From the NCBI GenBank assembly GCA_030710605.1, contig CP092875.1:66464311-66528310 (forward strand): a stretch of 64,000 nucleotides of DNA, read 5' to 3'. Shown piece after piece: positions 1 through 11,370 of the stretch. Origin of the DNA: Cordylochernes scorpioides (lineage: Eukaryota; Arthropoda; Arachnida; Pseudoscorpiones; Chernetidae). The position numbers were made by a program, and so were the translations under genes. Below the pieces are notes generated by a model. The model was not told the DNA's origin. It saw only the letters and a program-made list of their open reading frames with translations, and ran no database searches. The stretch's first letter is position 1. Each line of letters begins with the position of its first letter.

Positions 1-462
1 AAACTGAGAATAGCTGTTCTAGAGAAACCTAGATGTAAATGGAGCTCATTGTTACCGCAAGTTGTCAAAAATTATAATTCCACACCACATGACGTGACTG
101 GTTTTTCACCGCTTTTCTTAATGTATGGAATCGGTAATGTACCCGAATTTGCCGACCAAACTCCAATTACAATTGAAGAAGCCAGGAAGAAAGCTAGCCT
201 GCGGACAGAACAAAGTAGAAGTAAGTGGAAGATTAAACACGATAGCCATCACCCCAAGTATGTCTTTAAAGAAGGAGACTTAGTCATAAGAAAAATTGCC
301 TTCAACGACCCTCGTCTCATCAAGACATCACCAAAATATGAAGGACCATTTGTCATTCAAAAAAAGATATCTGATGTAACCTACGATATCTCTCTGAAAG
401 ACCAAAAGCAAGCAAGACGCGTTCACATATCTCAACTTCGACCATTTATTACCCGAGAATAA
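1..462 (+). pseudogene. Ty3/gypsy integrase C-terminus (partial, runs off left edge)
   Basis: The frame is open from base 1 to a TAA at 460-462. It begins at the end of the integrase core (YNSTPHDVTGFSPLFLMYG, a motif seen after the catalytic Glu in retroelement integrases). It ends with a GPF/Y module: YEGPFVIQKK, then a short strand-rich stretch, then HISQLRPF. No stop or frameshift is visible in this piece, so the parent element may be fairly young, but the catalytic DDE residues lie outside the window. It differs in sequence from the two gypsy elements further right. I call it a fragment because the rest cannot be seen. Confidence 0.85.
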
Positions 463-467
463 ATGCT

Positions 468-490
468 TCAAGAAGGGGAATATGAGACGT
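468..490 (+). other. Possible polypurine tract and 3' LTR start
   Basis: Eight bases after the integrase stop lies AGAAGGGGAATA, followed at 483 by TGAGACGTTACAAAAAC. A purine tract followed by TG is the expected junction between the coding region and the 3' LTR. The other LTR copy is off-window, so the LTR cannot be confirmed or its end placed. Confidence 0.35.
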
Positions 491-1850
491 TACAAAAACA
501 ATTTTTAATTGTACATAATTTCCTTTAAAATGTTATTTTAATTTTTCATGTGTTTATTTTCATTTTTATTTTCCATTCATTAAAAGTCAATGATGTACAT
601 ACTAAATTAGTAAAAACTCAATAAAAACGATATGTAAAAATACACATAAACAAATGGCTTGTAAAAGAAAGCGGCAATAAAATGAGTTTAGGTAAAATAT
701 CTATTTCATTAACAAACATTTCACTTTTAAAATAATAAACTTTAAAATTAAAGTTTTACAAAACTAAAATTAGCGTTTTAAAAATAAAAACGTGGCAATA
801 TATTTAATGTAAATTTTTATATAATTCAAAATTTAGATATAAGATTTAAAAAATATATTGTCATGTAGAAAAATGAGGGAAGACAAATTTGAGGATGATA
901 AAACAATTTGTTTTGATCAAAATAATTATCAGCTCATTAACAACAAATAGAGATATTTATAACCCAGGTTTTTTCCTTAAGTGATGAACTTATGATAAAA
1001 ACAAATAAGAAAAACAATAAGAGAAATAGGCTGAGTAACAAATTTTCTAAATTAATGATCTGCTGATTTAAAAAAAAAAAAGAATATAATGCTACAATTC
1101 ATTAGAAATTCATTTGAAAAATAATAAATCATAAAAATGATAAGGATACAATATTTAAATATATCATATGTATGAATTATACATTCTAAAATATACCTAT
1201 AGGTGTTCTAAGTATTAAAATTTCTTCTCTATCTATAAATGTTAAAAACTAATTATAGAGTGAAAATAAAACAAAGAAACATGTTATGGAATCTAAAGTC
1301 AGTTTATGAAGTAGTAGCATTTTAAGAGAAAACTAAAACTACGACAAAAAGAAAAACTTGAAAATTATAAATATAATTTTAACGCTTTAAAATAAAATAA
1401 ATATAAACACGTTTTTAACATATTTGATTAAAATATCAAATAATTAAAGTATTTTTGTAATATGGATTGCTAAAACTTGGTACATTTATTGAACGAAATA
1501 TTCATGTGAGTGTTAAAAATATCTATTTCATCTGCTATATATACCAGAATAATATAAAAAGTTAATATATTGCTGTTTGTATTATAACCAAATCTTTTGT
1601 TTTGTGAACTCGAGTTTATATTATGTTTGCAATAAGATATTCTGTTAATACCTGACAGGGCCTCTTGTTGTTGTCGTGTCCAATGAAGAGCCTCAGATGT
1701 CTCCATGCATCTCTATCAAAGCAGCAGCAATGTCCACCCACAGGGCCTCTTTATACACATAGTAACTTTGAACTATCTCAGTGTCCACTGTCTAACCTTA
1801 TGCCTTCTATTGAACGGCCAGTCTAGTGTCCTACCATTGGTGCCATAGAT
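491..1850. other. AT-rich stretch without recognisable gene
   Basis: Low-complexity A/T sequence, probably LTR remnant followed by intron of the LIM gene. No exon with LIM zinc ligands or good splice sites is visible. Only short chance ORFs occur. Confidence 0.5.
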
Positions 1851-1854
1851 GGTG

Positions 1855-2215
1855 ATATAATAATAATAAATCATTTTATTCGCGATCGAACGTTATGGCC
1901 CACTGTACGTATTACTTATGGGTCGTCGGGAGTTTAACTCCTGGTAGGGCCACCCTAGTCGTGAAGGCTGTGCTACATACCTGGCTAATGTAGGAAGATA
2001 TCAATTGGTAGCGTCTATTCTCCATAGAAGCGGCCGACCAAAAGAAGCAAAGTCACACTGAGTGGTACTTCCAGGTCTTCAGACCAACAACAGGTGCACC
2101 CCTCTTTCCTTCTCCATGATATGACCTCTGGGAAAACCCCAGGACTATAATGGAAAAGCTGAGACAATGGAACCTAATGGAGATCGTTTAAATGACTTAA
2201 GGAATAAACAACAAC
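1855..2215. repeat. Moderate-GC patch, probable TE remnant
   Basis: The base composition jumps from AT-rich to balanced and the stretch has no coding frame. It contains the short imperfect palindrome GTCGGGAGTTTAACTCCTGG. It looks like the untranslated end of a retroelement, but I cannot assign a family. Confidence 0.3.
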
Positions 2216-2421
2216 ACACTTATGGGCCTGGCCCATAGCGTCGGATTGCATAGCTTTGTTTCATGTTGTTGGTTCGACATTCATACAATGGGTGTTATAG
2301 GAATTCTATGGTGGGGTTCCTCTCCCTGGATGGTAATAGAAGTTTATAAAAGGCGAAGAGCCCTCGAAGCTGCTCTTGACTACTTGTACACACGAGTTCT
2401 TACATCGTTGGTATGGTGCAG

Positions 2422-2622
2422 ATCATCTTCTCCGGCGAGTACACGAAAGCCCTCGACCAGGACTGGCACCCCGCCCACTTCAGCTGCTGGCAGTGCGACG
2501 AGTCGCTGAGCGGTCAGCGCTATGTCCTGAAGGATGACCACCCCTTCTGTGTCAAGTGCTATCTGCAGGCGTTCGGCAACTCCTGCGTCTCCTGCGGGCA
2601 GGTCATCGGGATCGACTCCAAG
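2422..2622 (+). CDS. Lmpt: LIM gene exon a: second half of one LIM domain and start of the next
   Basis: This 67-codon exon starts in phase 0 after CAG at 2419-2421 and ends at AAG|GTGAGT. It encodes IIFSGEYTKALDQDWHPAHF, then the zinc ligands of a LIM domain (H-P-A-H-F-S-C-W-Q-C, C-V-K-C, and a last C before VSC). The next domain then opens with C-V-S-C and continues to GIDSK. The first Cys pair of the first domain must be in an upstream exon outside the window. LIM fingers bind partner proteins. FHL/Limpet proteins are muscle and sarcomere adaptors that also act as nuclear cofactors (family knowledge). The GC-rich exon stands out from its AT-rich intron. The acceptor has a poor pyrimidine tract. 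Gene assignment rests on domain count, order and exon peptides. Confidence 0.88.
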
Positions 2623-4555
2623 GTGAGTGCCCCTTCATATATCAGATTGTACCGACTCCTAGTCTCTACTAGTCTCTAGTATTGACTCCTAAGTTATATG
2701 TTTCCTACCAAGTGAGTGTCCCCCCCTCCTATATCAGATTGTATCGACTCTTCTAAGGTCTACGTTTTCTTCCAAGATAGCCATTGGTTTGAAGCTTCTT
2801 CACTGCAAATAAAGGAATTAATGAAAATAATTATATAACTGAGATACAAAAATCTTTCATGACCAACCTCACTATGTGATGAACGGTCAACTTTGTCAAA
2901 TATTTGACCTGATATAACCTGATTTTCAAGGAGAGGCCAGCTTCAGGAGAAACCAGGGGTATCTACTGCACAATCTCACCGAAGATCCTTCCGTATCAGA
3001 TTTAGAATCATGTGTATTATAGGAAACTCCTCCAGTAAGAAAATCCACCAATTTACATAGCCAATACACAAAGAAGGTTGAAGGTTGAGTTGAAACTGTT
3101 GCCGTAATTTAGATATATTCCCCAGAAAATCAGCAACACAACCAGGAAAGATTGCAGACGATAATGAAACCTGAATTAAGACGTGGTGTCGGCTGCCCCA
3201 CTTCCGGGATATTTCCGTCTCATCAGCTGATGGTTCTCTCTCAGCAAGGGGAGCTAAAGTTGGGTTCGGGTACCTATAAATACTGGACTATATGTTATAA
3301 GGTTGTCCTAAAAGTTCATGTTTTTCTTATTATTTGGCGAATAATATTATTGCAGCGAATACATAATAATACACATAATACAATTGCTTTATATATTATA
3401 CAAAGACATTATACATAACGACGAATAATATTGGCATTTCAAGATACCAGCACGTATCTTCCACCCATGCACGTATATATTTTCAAAAATTGTTTATAAC
3501 ACACAAAGAAGGTAATATATATATTTTCTCCCCCTTTCAATATCATTAACGTTTAAAATAGGTAAAAATTAATTTGTATATAAAAATAGTATTTATCATC
3601 AATTTATTATCGTGATACTCCTGTTGAAGGACTGACAAGTCCGAAAGCTTGAAAATAAAAATTTGAACAAGAAACTTAACCCTGGAAGCTTTATTTATTT
3701 TATAAAATTGGTATTTCAATTTTTTACATGTGATTACGAACTTTTGGGACAATATTGTAATAATCCCGGTAATAATAATGGAATAACAATCTATGTGATT
3801 TATATGATATATTAGACAAGTATAGTTGTTAAAATATCTAGCCGAAGTATGGCTATGGGGTAGTGTGTCGATGACAATTGTATAGATTCCAAGGTAGAGA
3901 GCGAAAGATTGAGATTGATAAAATAAATAAGATAATAAATAATGATAAATATATGGATAAAAGTTAATTTATATATAAAAATTAATTGATATAATATATG
4001 CATGCAAAGTATTTATTGGTGTCTTTACCGCAGGAAAAACTCTGCCAACGATGGATCACCAGCGTTCTCTCTCGCTGAGCGAACCAGTCGATATAGGGGA
4101 AACCAAACTGAGTGCACAAATCTAAAGAGGCAGTTGGGACGTCTAGCCAAGGAGACAGGCCATAGTTAGTTGTACGAACTCCCTGTAAATGTAGCTAAGT
4201 GGCTAATCTCTCCAAACAGGTAGTTCAAATACTGTTCTAAGAAAGTCAATATCCAGTCTGAATAGATGTTAGAAATCCTACACCAAAACTGAGAGCAAAT
4301 TAAAACCTTGTAGTTCAAGAGGCATAACATCAGTCCTGGACTGGGGTGAGAGGAAATATTCGAAATTTTAAAAATCTGATTCAGCGTGATTCAATACTTA
4401 TATGATATCAAAGAAGGGAGATTAACAAAGGTTATTTTGACCGAAGTATTGCAATTTAGTAGTTGTTAATGTAAATTTATTAAACAAGGAATACTCGAAA
4501 TAATAAATTTTAGAATTAGCTTGGTGTGCGCATTAGATGAATTATTATGAAATTA
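2623..4555 (+). other. Intron a, first part: no gene
   Basis: Intron sequence with a short local duplication of the donor-side text (TATATCAGATTGTA recurs at about 2637 and 2730). A foldback-family half unit with a hammerhead-like motif lies at 3619-3700. The rest is AT-rich, with no exon seen. Confidence 0.6.
3619..3700 (+). repeat. Half unit of a foldback repeat family with hammerhead-like motif
   Basis: CTGTTGAAGGAC, a 6-base loop, then GTCCGAAAGCTTG forms a CUGNNGA / stem II / GAAA arrangement. It is followed by AACAAGAAAC and CCCTGGAAGC. The same order of blocks recurs near 8226, 9656 and 14074, so this is one family. Confidence 0.45.
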
Positions 4556-4558
4556 TGG

Positions 4559-5225
4559 TCTCTCCATATCTCCTTTCTTCAATACCTTCCTCTACTGAGG
4601 GTGGGCCACATGGTCTCTCCATATCTCCCTCCTTCAGTACCTTCCTCTACTGAGGGTGGGCCACATTGTCTCTCCATATCTCTCTCCTTCAGTGCCTTCC
4701 TCTACTGAGGGTGGGCCACATTGTCTCTCCATATCTCTCTCCTTCAGTGCCTTCCTCTACTGAGGATGGGCCCATGGTCTCTCCATATCTCCCTCCTTCA
4801 GTGCCTTCCTCTACTGAGGATGGGCCCATGGTCTCTCTATATCTCCCTCCTTCAGTGCCTACTCTACTGAGGATGGGCCCATGGTCTCTCCATATCTCCC
4901 TCCTTCAGTGCCTTCCTCTACTGAGGGTGGGCCCATGGTCTCTCTATATCTCCCTCCTTCAGTGCATTCCTCTACTGAGGATAGGCCACATGGTCTCTCC
5001 ATATCTCCCTCCTTCAGTGCATTCCTCTACTGAGGATAGGCCACATGGTCTCTCCATATCTCCCTCCTTCAGTGCATTCCTCTACTGAGGATAGGCCACA
5101 TGGTCTCTCCATATCTCCCTCCTTCAGTGCATTCCTCTACTGAGGATAGGCCACATGGTCTCTCCATATATCCCTCCTTGTGCCTTCCTCTACTGAGGGT
5201 GAGCCACATGGTCTCTCCATATCTT
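4559..5225 (+). repeat. 54-55 bp minisatellite, about 12 copies
   Basis: Unit: TCTCCATATCTCCCTCCTTC, then AGTGCCTTCCTCTACTGAGG, then GTGGGCCACATGGTC. Copies start at 4561, 4616, 4671, 4726, 4780 and so on to 5216. Length variation (54 or 55) and point changes are slight, so the array is young or homogenised. Open frames in it are an artefact of the repeat. Confidence 0.95.
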
Positions 5226-5810
5226 CCGACATTCGCTGTATAACCTCATATACGCGACGTTTAGTCCATTGCGAAGATCTTTAAATCACTTTTTTTTCTG
5301 GTCAATATTTATTTTAGTGAATAATCATAGAAAATTAATAAAAATAATAAACAAAACAATATTAGAGAAGCGGTGAGGAATTGGTAAATATCTAATATTT
5401 GTATCAGTTTTAAATTTTGTAAACAAACAAAGTTAAACTTGAATACATGAAAGATAAAAAAGGATGTGAATCATACATATTATGAATTTAAAGGACAAAC
5501 ATCCAATATATTGAAAACTCTATCTTCTGGTAAAAGAGTGAATTATCAGCATTTAAGATGAGAGATATATCCAGGAACCATGGGCTTTTAAAGGATTGAA
5601 AATGTATTTCACTCAGGTGAACGGATTCGCAGGCAAAGAGTCCTCTTACGTGATGAGGGAATATTTAAAACTTTTTCGGGAACGTTCAACATTGTTTAGA
5701 CTTTGATTCGGTTCTTATGGCAAGAGATAGATGTTTTTTTCGGGTGTGGGCGGGCGAGCTCATCCATCTGGAGCCTGATGGAAGTGATAAATCAGGATGA
5801 CTCCACTGAG

Positions 5811-5818
5811 TATAAATA
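5811..5818 (+). promoter_or_regulatory. TATA-like box inside the LIM intron
   Basis: TATAAATA lies at 5811-5818, at the end of a mixed-composition stretch and about 25 bp before the 83-bp array. It would suit an internal promoter for a shorter isoform. No first exon can be defined, so this is only a candidate. Confidence 0.2.
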
Positions 5819-5835
5819 GGTGACGCTAAATCTAG

Positions 5836-6300
5836 CGACAATGTTGGCAGCCCGGCCAGGACAGTTCCTGACCCCACCCCGTGTCTGTCTGTCCTCACAG
5901 GACATCAAGTCTATACGGCAACAATGTTGGCAGCCCGGCCAGGACAGTTCCTGACCCCACCCCGTGTCTGTCTGTCCTCACAGGACATCAAGTCTATACG
6001 GCGACAACAATGTTGGCAGCCCGGGCAGGACAGTTCCTGACCCCACCCCGTGTCTATCTGTCCTCACAGGACATCAAGTCTATAAAGCGACAATGTTGGC
6101 AGCCCGGCCAGGACAGTTCCTGACCCCACCCCGTGTCTATCTGTCCTCACAGGACATCAAGTCTATACGGCGACAATGTTGGCAGCCCGGCCAGGACAGT
6201 TCCTGACCCCACCCCGTGTCTATCTGTCCTCACAGGACATCAAGTCTATACGGCGACAATGTTGGCAGCCCGGCCAAAACAGTTCCTGAACTCTTCCCGT
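5836..6300 (+). repeat. 83-bp minisatellite carrying strong 3' splice-site look-alikes
   Basis: ATGTTGG recurs at 5841, 5924, 6010, 6093, 6176 and 6259, giving an 83-bp unit with one 86-bp unit, about 5.5 copies. Each full unit has a pyrimidine-rich run ending GTCTGTCCTCACAG|GACAT. The 83-bp period is not a multiple of 3, so reading frames rotate. The last copy is degenerate. Confidence 0.93.
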
Positions 6301-6424
6301 ATCGGTTTAAATACCAAATAAACGCTTATATATTTTAGAATATTAACTTAAATATAATTCATAATCACAAGGGGGAAATTCAGACCATCAATACCTCTCT
6401 GATCACCTTGTTAGTTCTTCGAGG

Positions 6425-6610
6425 TACCACGCTGATGAGAGCTAACAGCATTAAATGTGTATGTGGTTGACTTTTCTTGATTCATAAAGATTAAACGATT
6501 TTTGTTAATTCTATGGAATAAAATATTCATGTTTATGTTATATTTATTCCGATAAATGGGGAAATCCATTTGCAAAGCTCAGTTTCACAATCAGGGCCCA
6601 ATTTTCTCTG
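6425..6610 (+). repeat. Hammerhead-bearing short repeat, decayed copy
   Basis: ACCACGCTGATGAGAGC, TAACA and GC are followed by a lost GAAA arm and then a TGTGG stretch that can re-pair with ACCACG. Downstream are TTTCTTGATTCATAAA and ATTTATTCCGATAAATGG, the body of the same unit that carries the intact ribozyme near 39.1 kb. Confidence 0.55.
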
Positions 6611-7479
6611 GAAGTATTTCAAAATAAAATTGCATATACACAATCAATTTATACACAATATTGCCACCTGAAAGAGAATACCTGATCATTATTTGATCAT
6701 CTATGATTCAAATTAGAATCCCCATTTACCATTGCCAACTTTAAACTTCTAAACGCTGCTACTATGTCAGAAGAAACCTACAGCTCCATCTTTCTGCTAC
6801 GGAGATGGGTGACACATATTTCATATTCACATATTTCACATAGATCAAAATGAGAAAACTCACTTCGAAGCAATTTCATGGATGGGAATAATTATTACAA
6901 CTTAACAGAGATAAAAGGTACAGTGAGACAATGATAGAAATATTGGAAATATATCAATACTTTAATAATCTGCGGATAATATAAATATTCTGTTCATATC
7001 TATTTCCACAGTGTATCTCTGACCTGCATCTTTCATCCTTGTCGCTTCTGACATGGATCTTACTTGTGTCTTTCAAGAATTCCTTCAACGCCATTAAAGT
7101 CGGCCATTACTAGCTTTGCTAATTTGTATTTCTGAAGAAAAAGCAGGAGGGTCATCCTGTTGTCAAAAGAGACTGAAAAACAATTATTTGCTTGAAAACG
7201 ACTGAATAATTCTGAGATATTCGCTGCTAAATAGAGTTCATAGCATCCATGGCTTCAAGGTCTGCTTAAGAATCTTCAGTTTGTCTTCCTTATCCTTACC
7301 CAGGGTCGCCATCAAAATGACACAGAAAAAATTAATATAAAAAAAATAAAATAAAAACGTGTTCACTATTTATTCACGTAAATGAAAATCATGGTAACAT
7401 GAAGAATATCCCAATAAGAGTGTTTATAAAATACAATTCTGTTACAGTATCAAACACAATACAATTATGAAAAAAAGAA

Positions 7480-7560
7480 AGGGGCATCATTTATATTTAT
7501 TCCGATAGATGGCGATAGCCATCAGCAACATTCAGTTGCACGATAAGGAAATACCTCCTT
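7480..7560 (-). repeat. Short repeat fragment (body of the hammerhead-bearing family)
   Basis: TTATTCCGATAGATGGCGAT, AGCCATCAGCAACATTCAGT and TGCACGATAAGGAAATACC match in reverse complement the sequence at about 38.98-39.05 kb. No ribozyme motif is present here. Confidence 0.6.
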
Positions 7561-7639
7561 TTCATAATTTATGCACCTTATCCCAGTACAATATCATATT
7601 AGTACTATTTCATTCACAGTACAATAAACTTATATACAC

Positions 7640-7800
7640 TACAATATAATGCGGCTTATATATGACTGTAGAACGAATTTGATAGTTATACGGCAAATGT
7701 TTCTTTTGAACGAAAAATCGAAATTTATCTTAAAGAGAAATAACGAATTTTTCTAACCTTAGGGATGATGTATGATAGGATGAATTGTGAAGAGTAATGA
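7640..7800 (+). repeat. Partial copy of the foldback element that carries a tRNA-like core at 40.2 kb
   Basis: It shares GTAGAACGA, AAATGTTTCTTTTGAACGAA and AAATCGAAATTTAT with the arms at 40180-40260 and 40425-40495. It then continues into the non-tRNA part of the central region, and the tRNA-like segment is absent. Confidence 0.6.
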
Positions 7801-8115
7801 TATTTGTATCTTCAGTAAGGAACCTTAATAGTTATTCCAAACCATTTACCCTATCAGGATGGGTCGGTCATCAGAGAAGTCCAGGATCTCTGTAAACAAG
7901 CCGTGCAAGGGAAGTCCATTTATTTCCTTAATCCTTGGTTGGACCAAGGATTATCCAATTCACCGACCTTCCTCAATTAGGCTTCGATCCTCTAATTAGC
8001 TCAGTTTGTTAATTACAGCAGAACAGCCAGCCTTGACAGGCTTGAACATTGAACCACCTTCACCTCTTGAGGAACATTTAAAACAATAATAGCTTTTCAA
8101 TAATACCTTGTATCA

Positions 8116-8315
8116 ATATTGAGTAAAATATTTCAGGCCTCCAGGGAAAAGTATCTTTCCAAAACATTTTTATTCTTTAGCTTTCGGGCTCGAACGCCCT
8201 TCGATAGGAGAAAATAAGTTTTCTCCTGTAGAAGGGCGTACGTGCCCAAAGCTAGAGAATAAACATGTTTTGAAAATATACTTTTCCCTAGAGGTCTGAT
8301 ATATTTTACTTAAAA
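8116..8315. repeat. Large foldback palindrome
   Basis: Left arm: AAAATATTTCAGGCCTCCAG, GGAAAAGTATCTTTCC, TTCTTTAGCTTTCGGGC. The right arm mirrors it (GCCCAAAGCTAGAGAATAAA, ATATACTTTTCCCTAGAGG). The arms are about 90 bp with a short spacer near 8213. Each arm contains a hammerhead-like block (GAAGGGC...GCCCGAAAGCT). Confidence 0.85.
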
Positions 8316-8689
8316 ATAATAGCATTGTTTCCATGTTTTCTTTTAGAATCTGAGTCCTGGTCGGTATTTTACCTTATATGTTTGGGAAATCTTTCAGATA
8401 AAAAGAGAAAATGATGATAATACTTATAGTTGAAGAGATTCCCCCCCCCCCTTATATATATAAGATGTTGAGTTCTCTCTGTGAAGTTTTCATTTGAGAG
8501 GCTGAAGAAATTATGGAAATAAAGAGCTTTCCTATCTCTCTGTTAGACGTATAAAAAGAAACTGGAATTTTGATTGAATTCAAAATTTAGTATTCAATAT
8601 ATTGAATATTTAATGAATCGCCTTTTGATTTAAATCAAAATTTAGTGTTATACGATGTTCATTTGCTGTTTCAAGAAAATGTTTGGCCA

Positions 8690-8830
8690 ATATTATGGAA
8701 TAAGCCTAAATCAACGTTTAATTGATATTTATTCCGCTAGATGGAGTTCTGCCAACTAATTTGAGCGGTCAGGATATACCTATTTAGTCATTTTACTATC
8801 TGACCGTATCTACTTTACATATTTTACCTT
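8690..8830 (-). repeat. Fragment of the short interspersed family without ribozyme
   Basis: TTTGGCCAATATTATGGAAT, AATCAACGTTTAATTGATAT, TTATTCCGCTAGATGG and GGTCAGGATATACC are shared, in reverse, with copies at 41.9, 46.9 and 39.0 kb. Confidence 0.6.
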
Positions 8831-9410
8831 TTCACGTAGCGAGGGAAAAAAAAGAACAGAAAACGATAAAGAAGACCTAGAAGGTGACTGTAAGGTGAGA
8901 CGGTCTTTCGAGAAATGTCGTCAGAATTCTGGCTAACGACCAAGTCAGTAGGTGGGGAACAATCTTCTGCGACCAAAATACCCTAGTGTCGACACAGGCC
9001 ATCTGCACTGACATTGCTGTAGCCTTCTTTTTCTTCATTGACAGGTTTATTTCTGGTGTTAAACTGTTCTGTATCGATTTTGTTTTATGCAAGAAGAACA
9101 TACACATATATCTTCTACCTAAGTTTTTGTTCATAACCAATATAGTAAAGGAAGCAGTAAACTATTAGTATATTTAGAGACATAGTTTACTTTATATATG
9201 TATAATACCAGAAGAATGAATACAACTTTGCTTTCTCTTCTCGGGAATGCCTGGTGGCATTTATTTAAGTTTGGATAGGACCTCTAACCTATATTTAAGT
9301 CTTTGATGCACAGTAATGAACAAAATGTGATGGGCTATTATCAAATAGAAATAATATAAAAAATTAATATAAACAGCTTGAGTCAAAAGGCGATCCATCA
9401 ATTAAGTGTA

Positions 9411-9565
9411 TATAAAAGGGCGTACCTGGATCTGTGAAGAAAAACTATTTTTTTCTCAAAATATTTCGGGAGATTGCAATAAATTGATAAAGAGGGAGCA
9501 ATCTCTCGAAATATTTTGAGAAAAAATTGTTGTTTCTTTACAGATCCAGGTACGCCTTTTTAAAT
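9411..9565. repeat. Foldback palindrome
   Basis: Left arm: AAGGGCGTACCTGGATCTGT and TCTCAAAATATTTCGGGAGA. Right arm: TCTCTCGAAATATTTTGAGA and ACAGATCCAGGTACGCC. The arms are about 65-70 bp around a spacer of about 20 bp. Confidence 0.9.
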
Positions 9566-9576
9566 AAACTTAATAT

Positions 9577-9730
9577 AAAAAAGGCTTCCAAGGAAGAGTT
9601 TCCTCTTAAGATTTCAGATATCACAAACTTTTCTATAGGAGTATATGATGACATACTTCTGTAGAAGGGTTTGTGATATTCAAGCTTGACAAGAATGTAA
9701 AACAAGAAACACATCCTTGGAAGCCTTTTT
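9577..9730. repeat. Foldback element of the GAAGGGC/AAGCTTG family
   Basis: AAAAAGGCTTCCAAGGA at the left mirrors TCCTTGGAAGCCTTTTT at the right, and ATATCACAAAC mirrors GTTTGTGATAT. The half unit CTGTAGAAGGG...AAGCTTGACAAG is recognisable. Confidence 0.8.
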
Positions 9731-10312
9731 GTTTATTATTTATATGTATTTCAGAGGATTCTACTTTTACGAAATAGTAAAAGTCCAATTTTTAGAAAAT
9801 ATCATTTTATTTATTTGAAGACTCGTGAAAATCAGGAAATAAATCTAATTTTGAGTTCCATCGTGCTGTCCCTGATTCCTCTTCTATCTATTGGTGTTCC
9901 ATTTGTAGGAATCTGAAAGCGACTTTGGATTAAGGGTCTTAGCAAATTTTTCCTAAATTCTATTAGAGATAGATGAAATTTCTGAAACAAACCAAATATC
10001 TCTTGTAAAGATATGACATGATTTAATTGCAACTTTATAGGATCCAAAATATAAAACAAATTTCGGTTTATTCAGTATAGGTTTTATACTTCTATATTTT
10101 TCATTATGATTGACATAAACCTGCCTTTAACAGGGCTCATTAAGTTCCAAACGTTTTGTATGTACATCTCGGGGAACTATATATCCATAAGTCAAACTCT
10201 TTCTACTCGTTGCTATATATCAGATGATTGTGTTGTTTGTTAATGGCGATGGATAACCGAGGGAATAGAAAATTATTAATTACGGAGAACTAATAGGACT
10301 TGGCTGTTCCAG

Positions 10313-10487
10313 GATCTGTCGTACAAGGAGAACCACTGGCACGAGAACTGCTTCTCTTGCTACAAGTGCCAAGCGCCGCTGCTGGAGAAGCCATTCGGCT
10401 GCAAGGGAGACAAGGTCTACTGTGGAAACTGCTATGAGCAGTCCTACGCCGCACGCTGCGATGGTTGCCAGGATCCCTTCAAGCCTG
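10313..10487 (+). CDS. Lmpt: LIM gene exon b: second LIM domain core
   Basis: The exon starts after TTCCAG in phase 0 and ends CCT G|GTGAGT in phase 1. It encodes DLSYKENHWHENCFSCYKC and, after PFGCKGDKVY, C-G-N-C-Y-E-Q-S-Y-A-A-R-C-D-G-C. With the C-V-S-C of exon a this completes a LIM domain (C-C-H-C then C-C-C-C/D ligands). The DGC at its end opens the next domain. The exon is GC-rich in an AT-rich intron and has no stop or frameshift. DLSYK...HWHE is a hallmark of the FHL group. Confidence 0.9.
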
Positions 10488-10654
10488 GTGAGTCCAGCTG
10501 GGACGGTCATAGAACTAGGATGGCTGTGCTGTATGGATCGTTGAGGTTCAAAGGGGTAGACAGTGCAGACTGTCAACTTTTGCATGTATTGACAATATGT
10601 CAATTATTTTAATTGTCAATTGTCAAAGGGGTAGAATCTTCGAGTCTCATGCCA

Positions 10655-11370
10655 TGTTCCTGTTGCCTACTTGGTACACATAGCTATTCAATGAACGCCA
10701 AAAACGGTTAGTTACAGTACAGACCAGTCCATTCCTAATAGAATTTATACATACCGTGGAAAGCTAAGTATGTGTGTGAATGCATATATTGACTATACAT
10801 AGGAATGTAAAGAACGTCCAGAGTACAGTGCAGATAAGTTCATTTGAATGTTAAGTATGAATGCATATTGCTTCTACATGGTACACAAAATGTTTTAAAG
10901 AATGCAAAGCGAAAAGTACACATAAGTTCTCCGTTGGATTCTATGTATGAAAATATATGGTGTCTACTTGGTACACAAAGTGTTAAAAAGAATACCGATT
11001 TTACAGTGCAGATAAGTATAAATACGTATGTTTCTATTTTGTACACAAAGAGTTGCAAAGAACGCCAAGAGAAAGTACAGTAGATAAAGGTTCTGATAAG
11101 AAAGCTGTGCATGAATGTCTATATGGTGTCTACTTGGTGCACAAAGAGTTGCAAAAAAACGCCAAGTAAAAGTACAGTAGATATAAGTTATGATAAGAAA
11201 GCTGTGCATGAATGTCTATATGGTGTCTACTTGGTGCACAAAGAGTTGTAAAGAACGCCAAGAGAAAGTACAGTAGATATAAGTTATGATAAGAAGGCTA
11301 TGCATGAATGTGTATATGGTGTCTACTTGGTACACAAATAGTTACAAAGAAGGCTAAGAGTACAGTAGAC
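10655..11370 (+). repeat. 90-97 bp degenerate tandem repeat running up to the exon c acceptor
   Basis: TCTACTTGGTACACAAAGAG recurs at about 10660, 10872, 10963, 11034, 11129, 11226 and 11322. The last three are 96-97 bp apart and nearly identical, the older ones more worn. The final unit fades into the region ending GTGCGTGCAG at exon c: AGTACAGTAGACATAAGCTG still matches the array. Confidence 0.85.

Noticed and set aside
463-2421. Upstream exon of the LIM gene
   Set aside because: No open segment with the expected Cys pair and splice sites was found; earlier exons are probably outside the window.
4666-5088. 140-codon ORF in the 55-bp array
   Set aside because: The protein is the repeat itself (YLPPSVPSSTEDGP over and over), open only because the unit lacks stops in that frame.
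5881-6321. Overlapping 60-80 codon ORFs
   Set aside because: They are frames of the 83-bp minisatellite, whose period is not a multiple of 3.
10840-11209. Short ORFs on both strands
   Set aside because: Products of the 96-bp tandem array, with no homology or coding signal.
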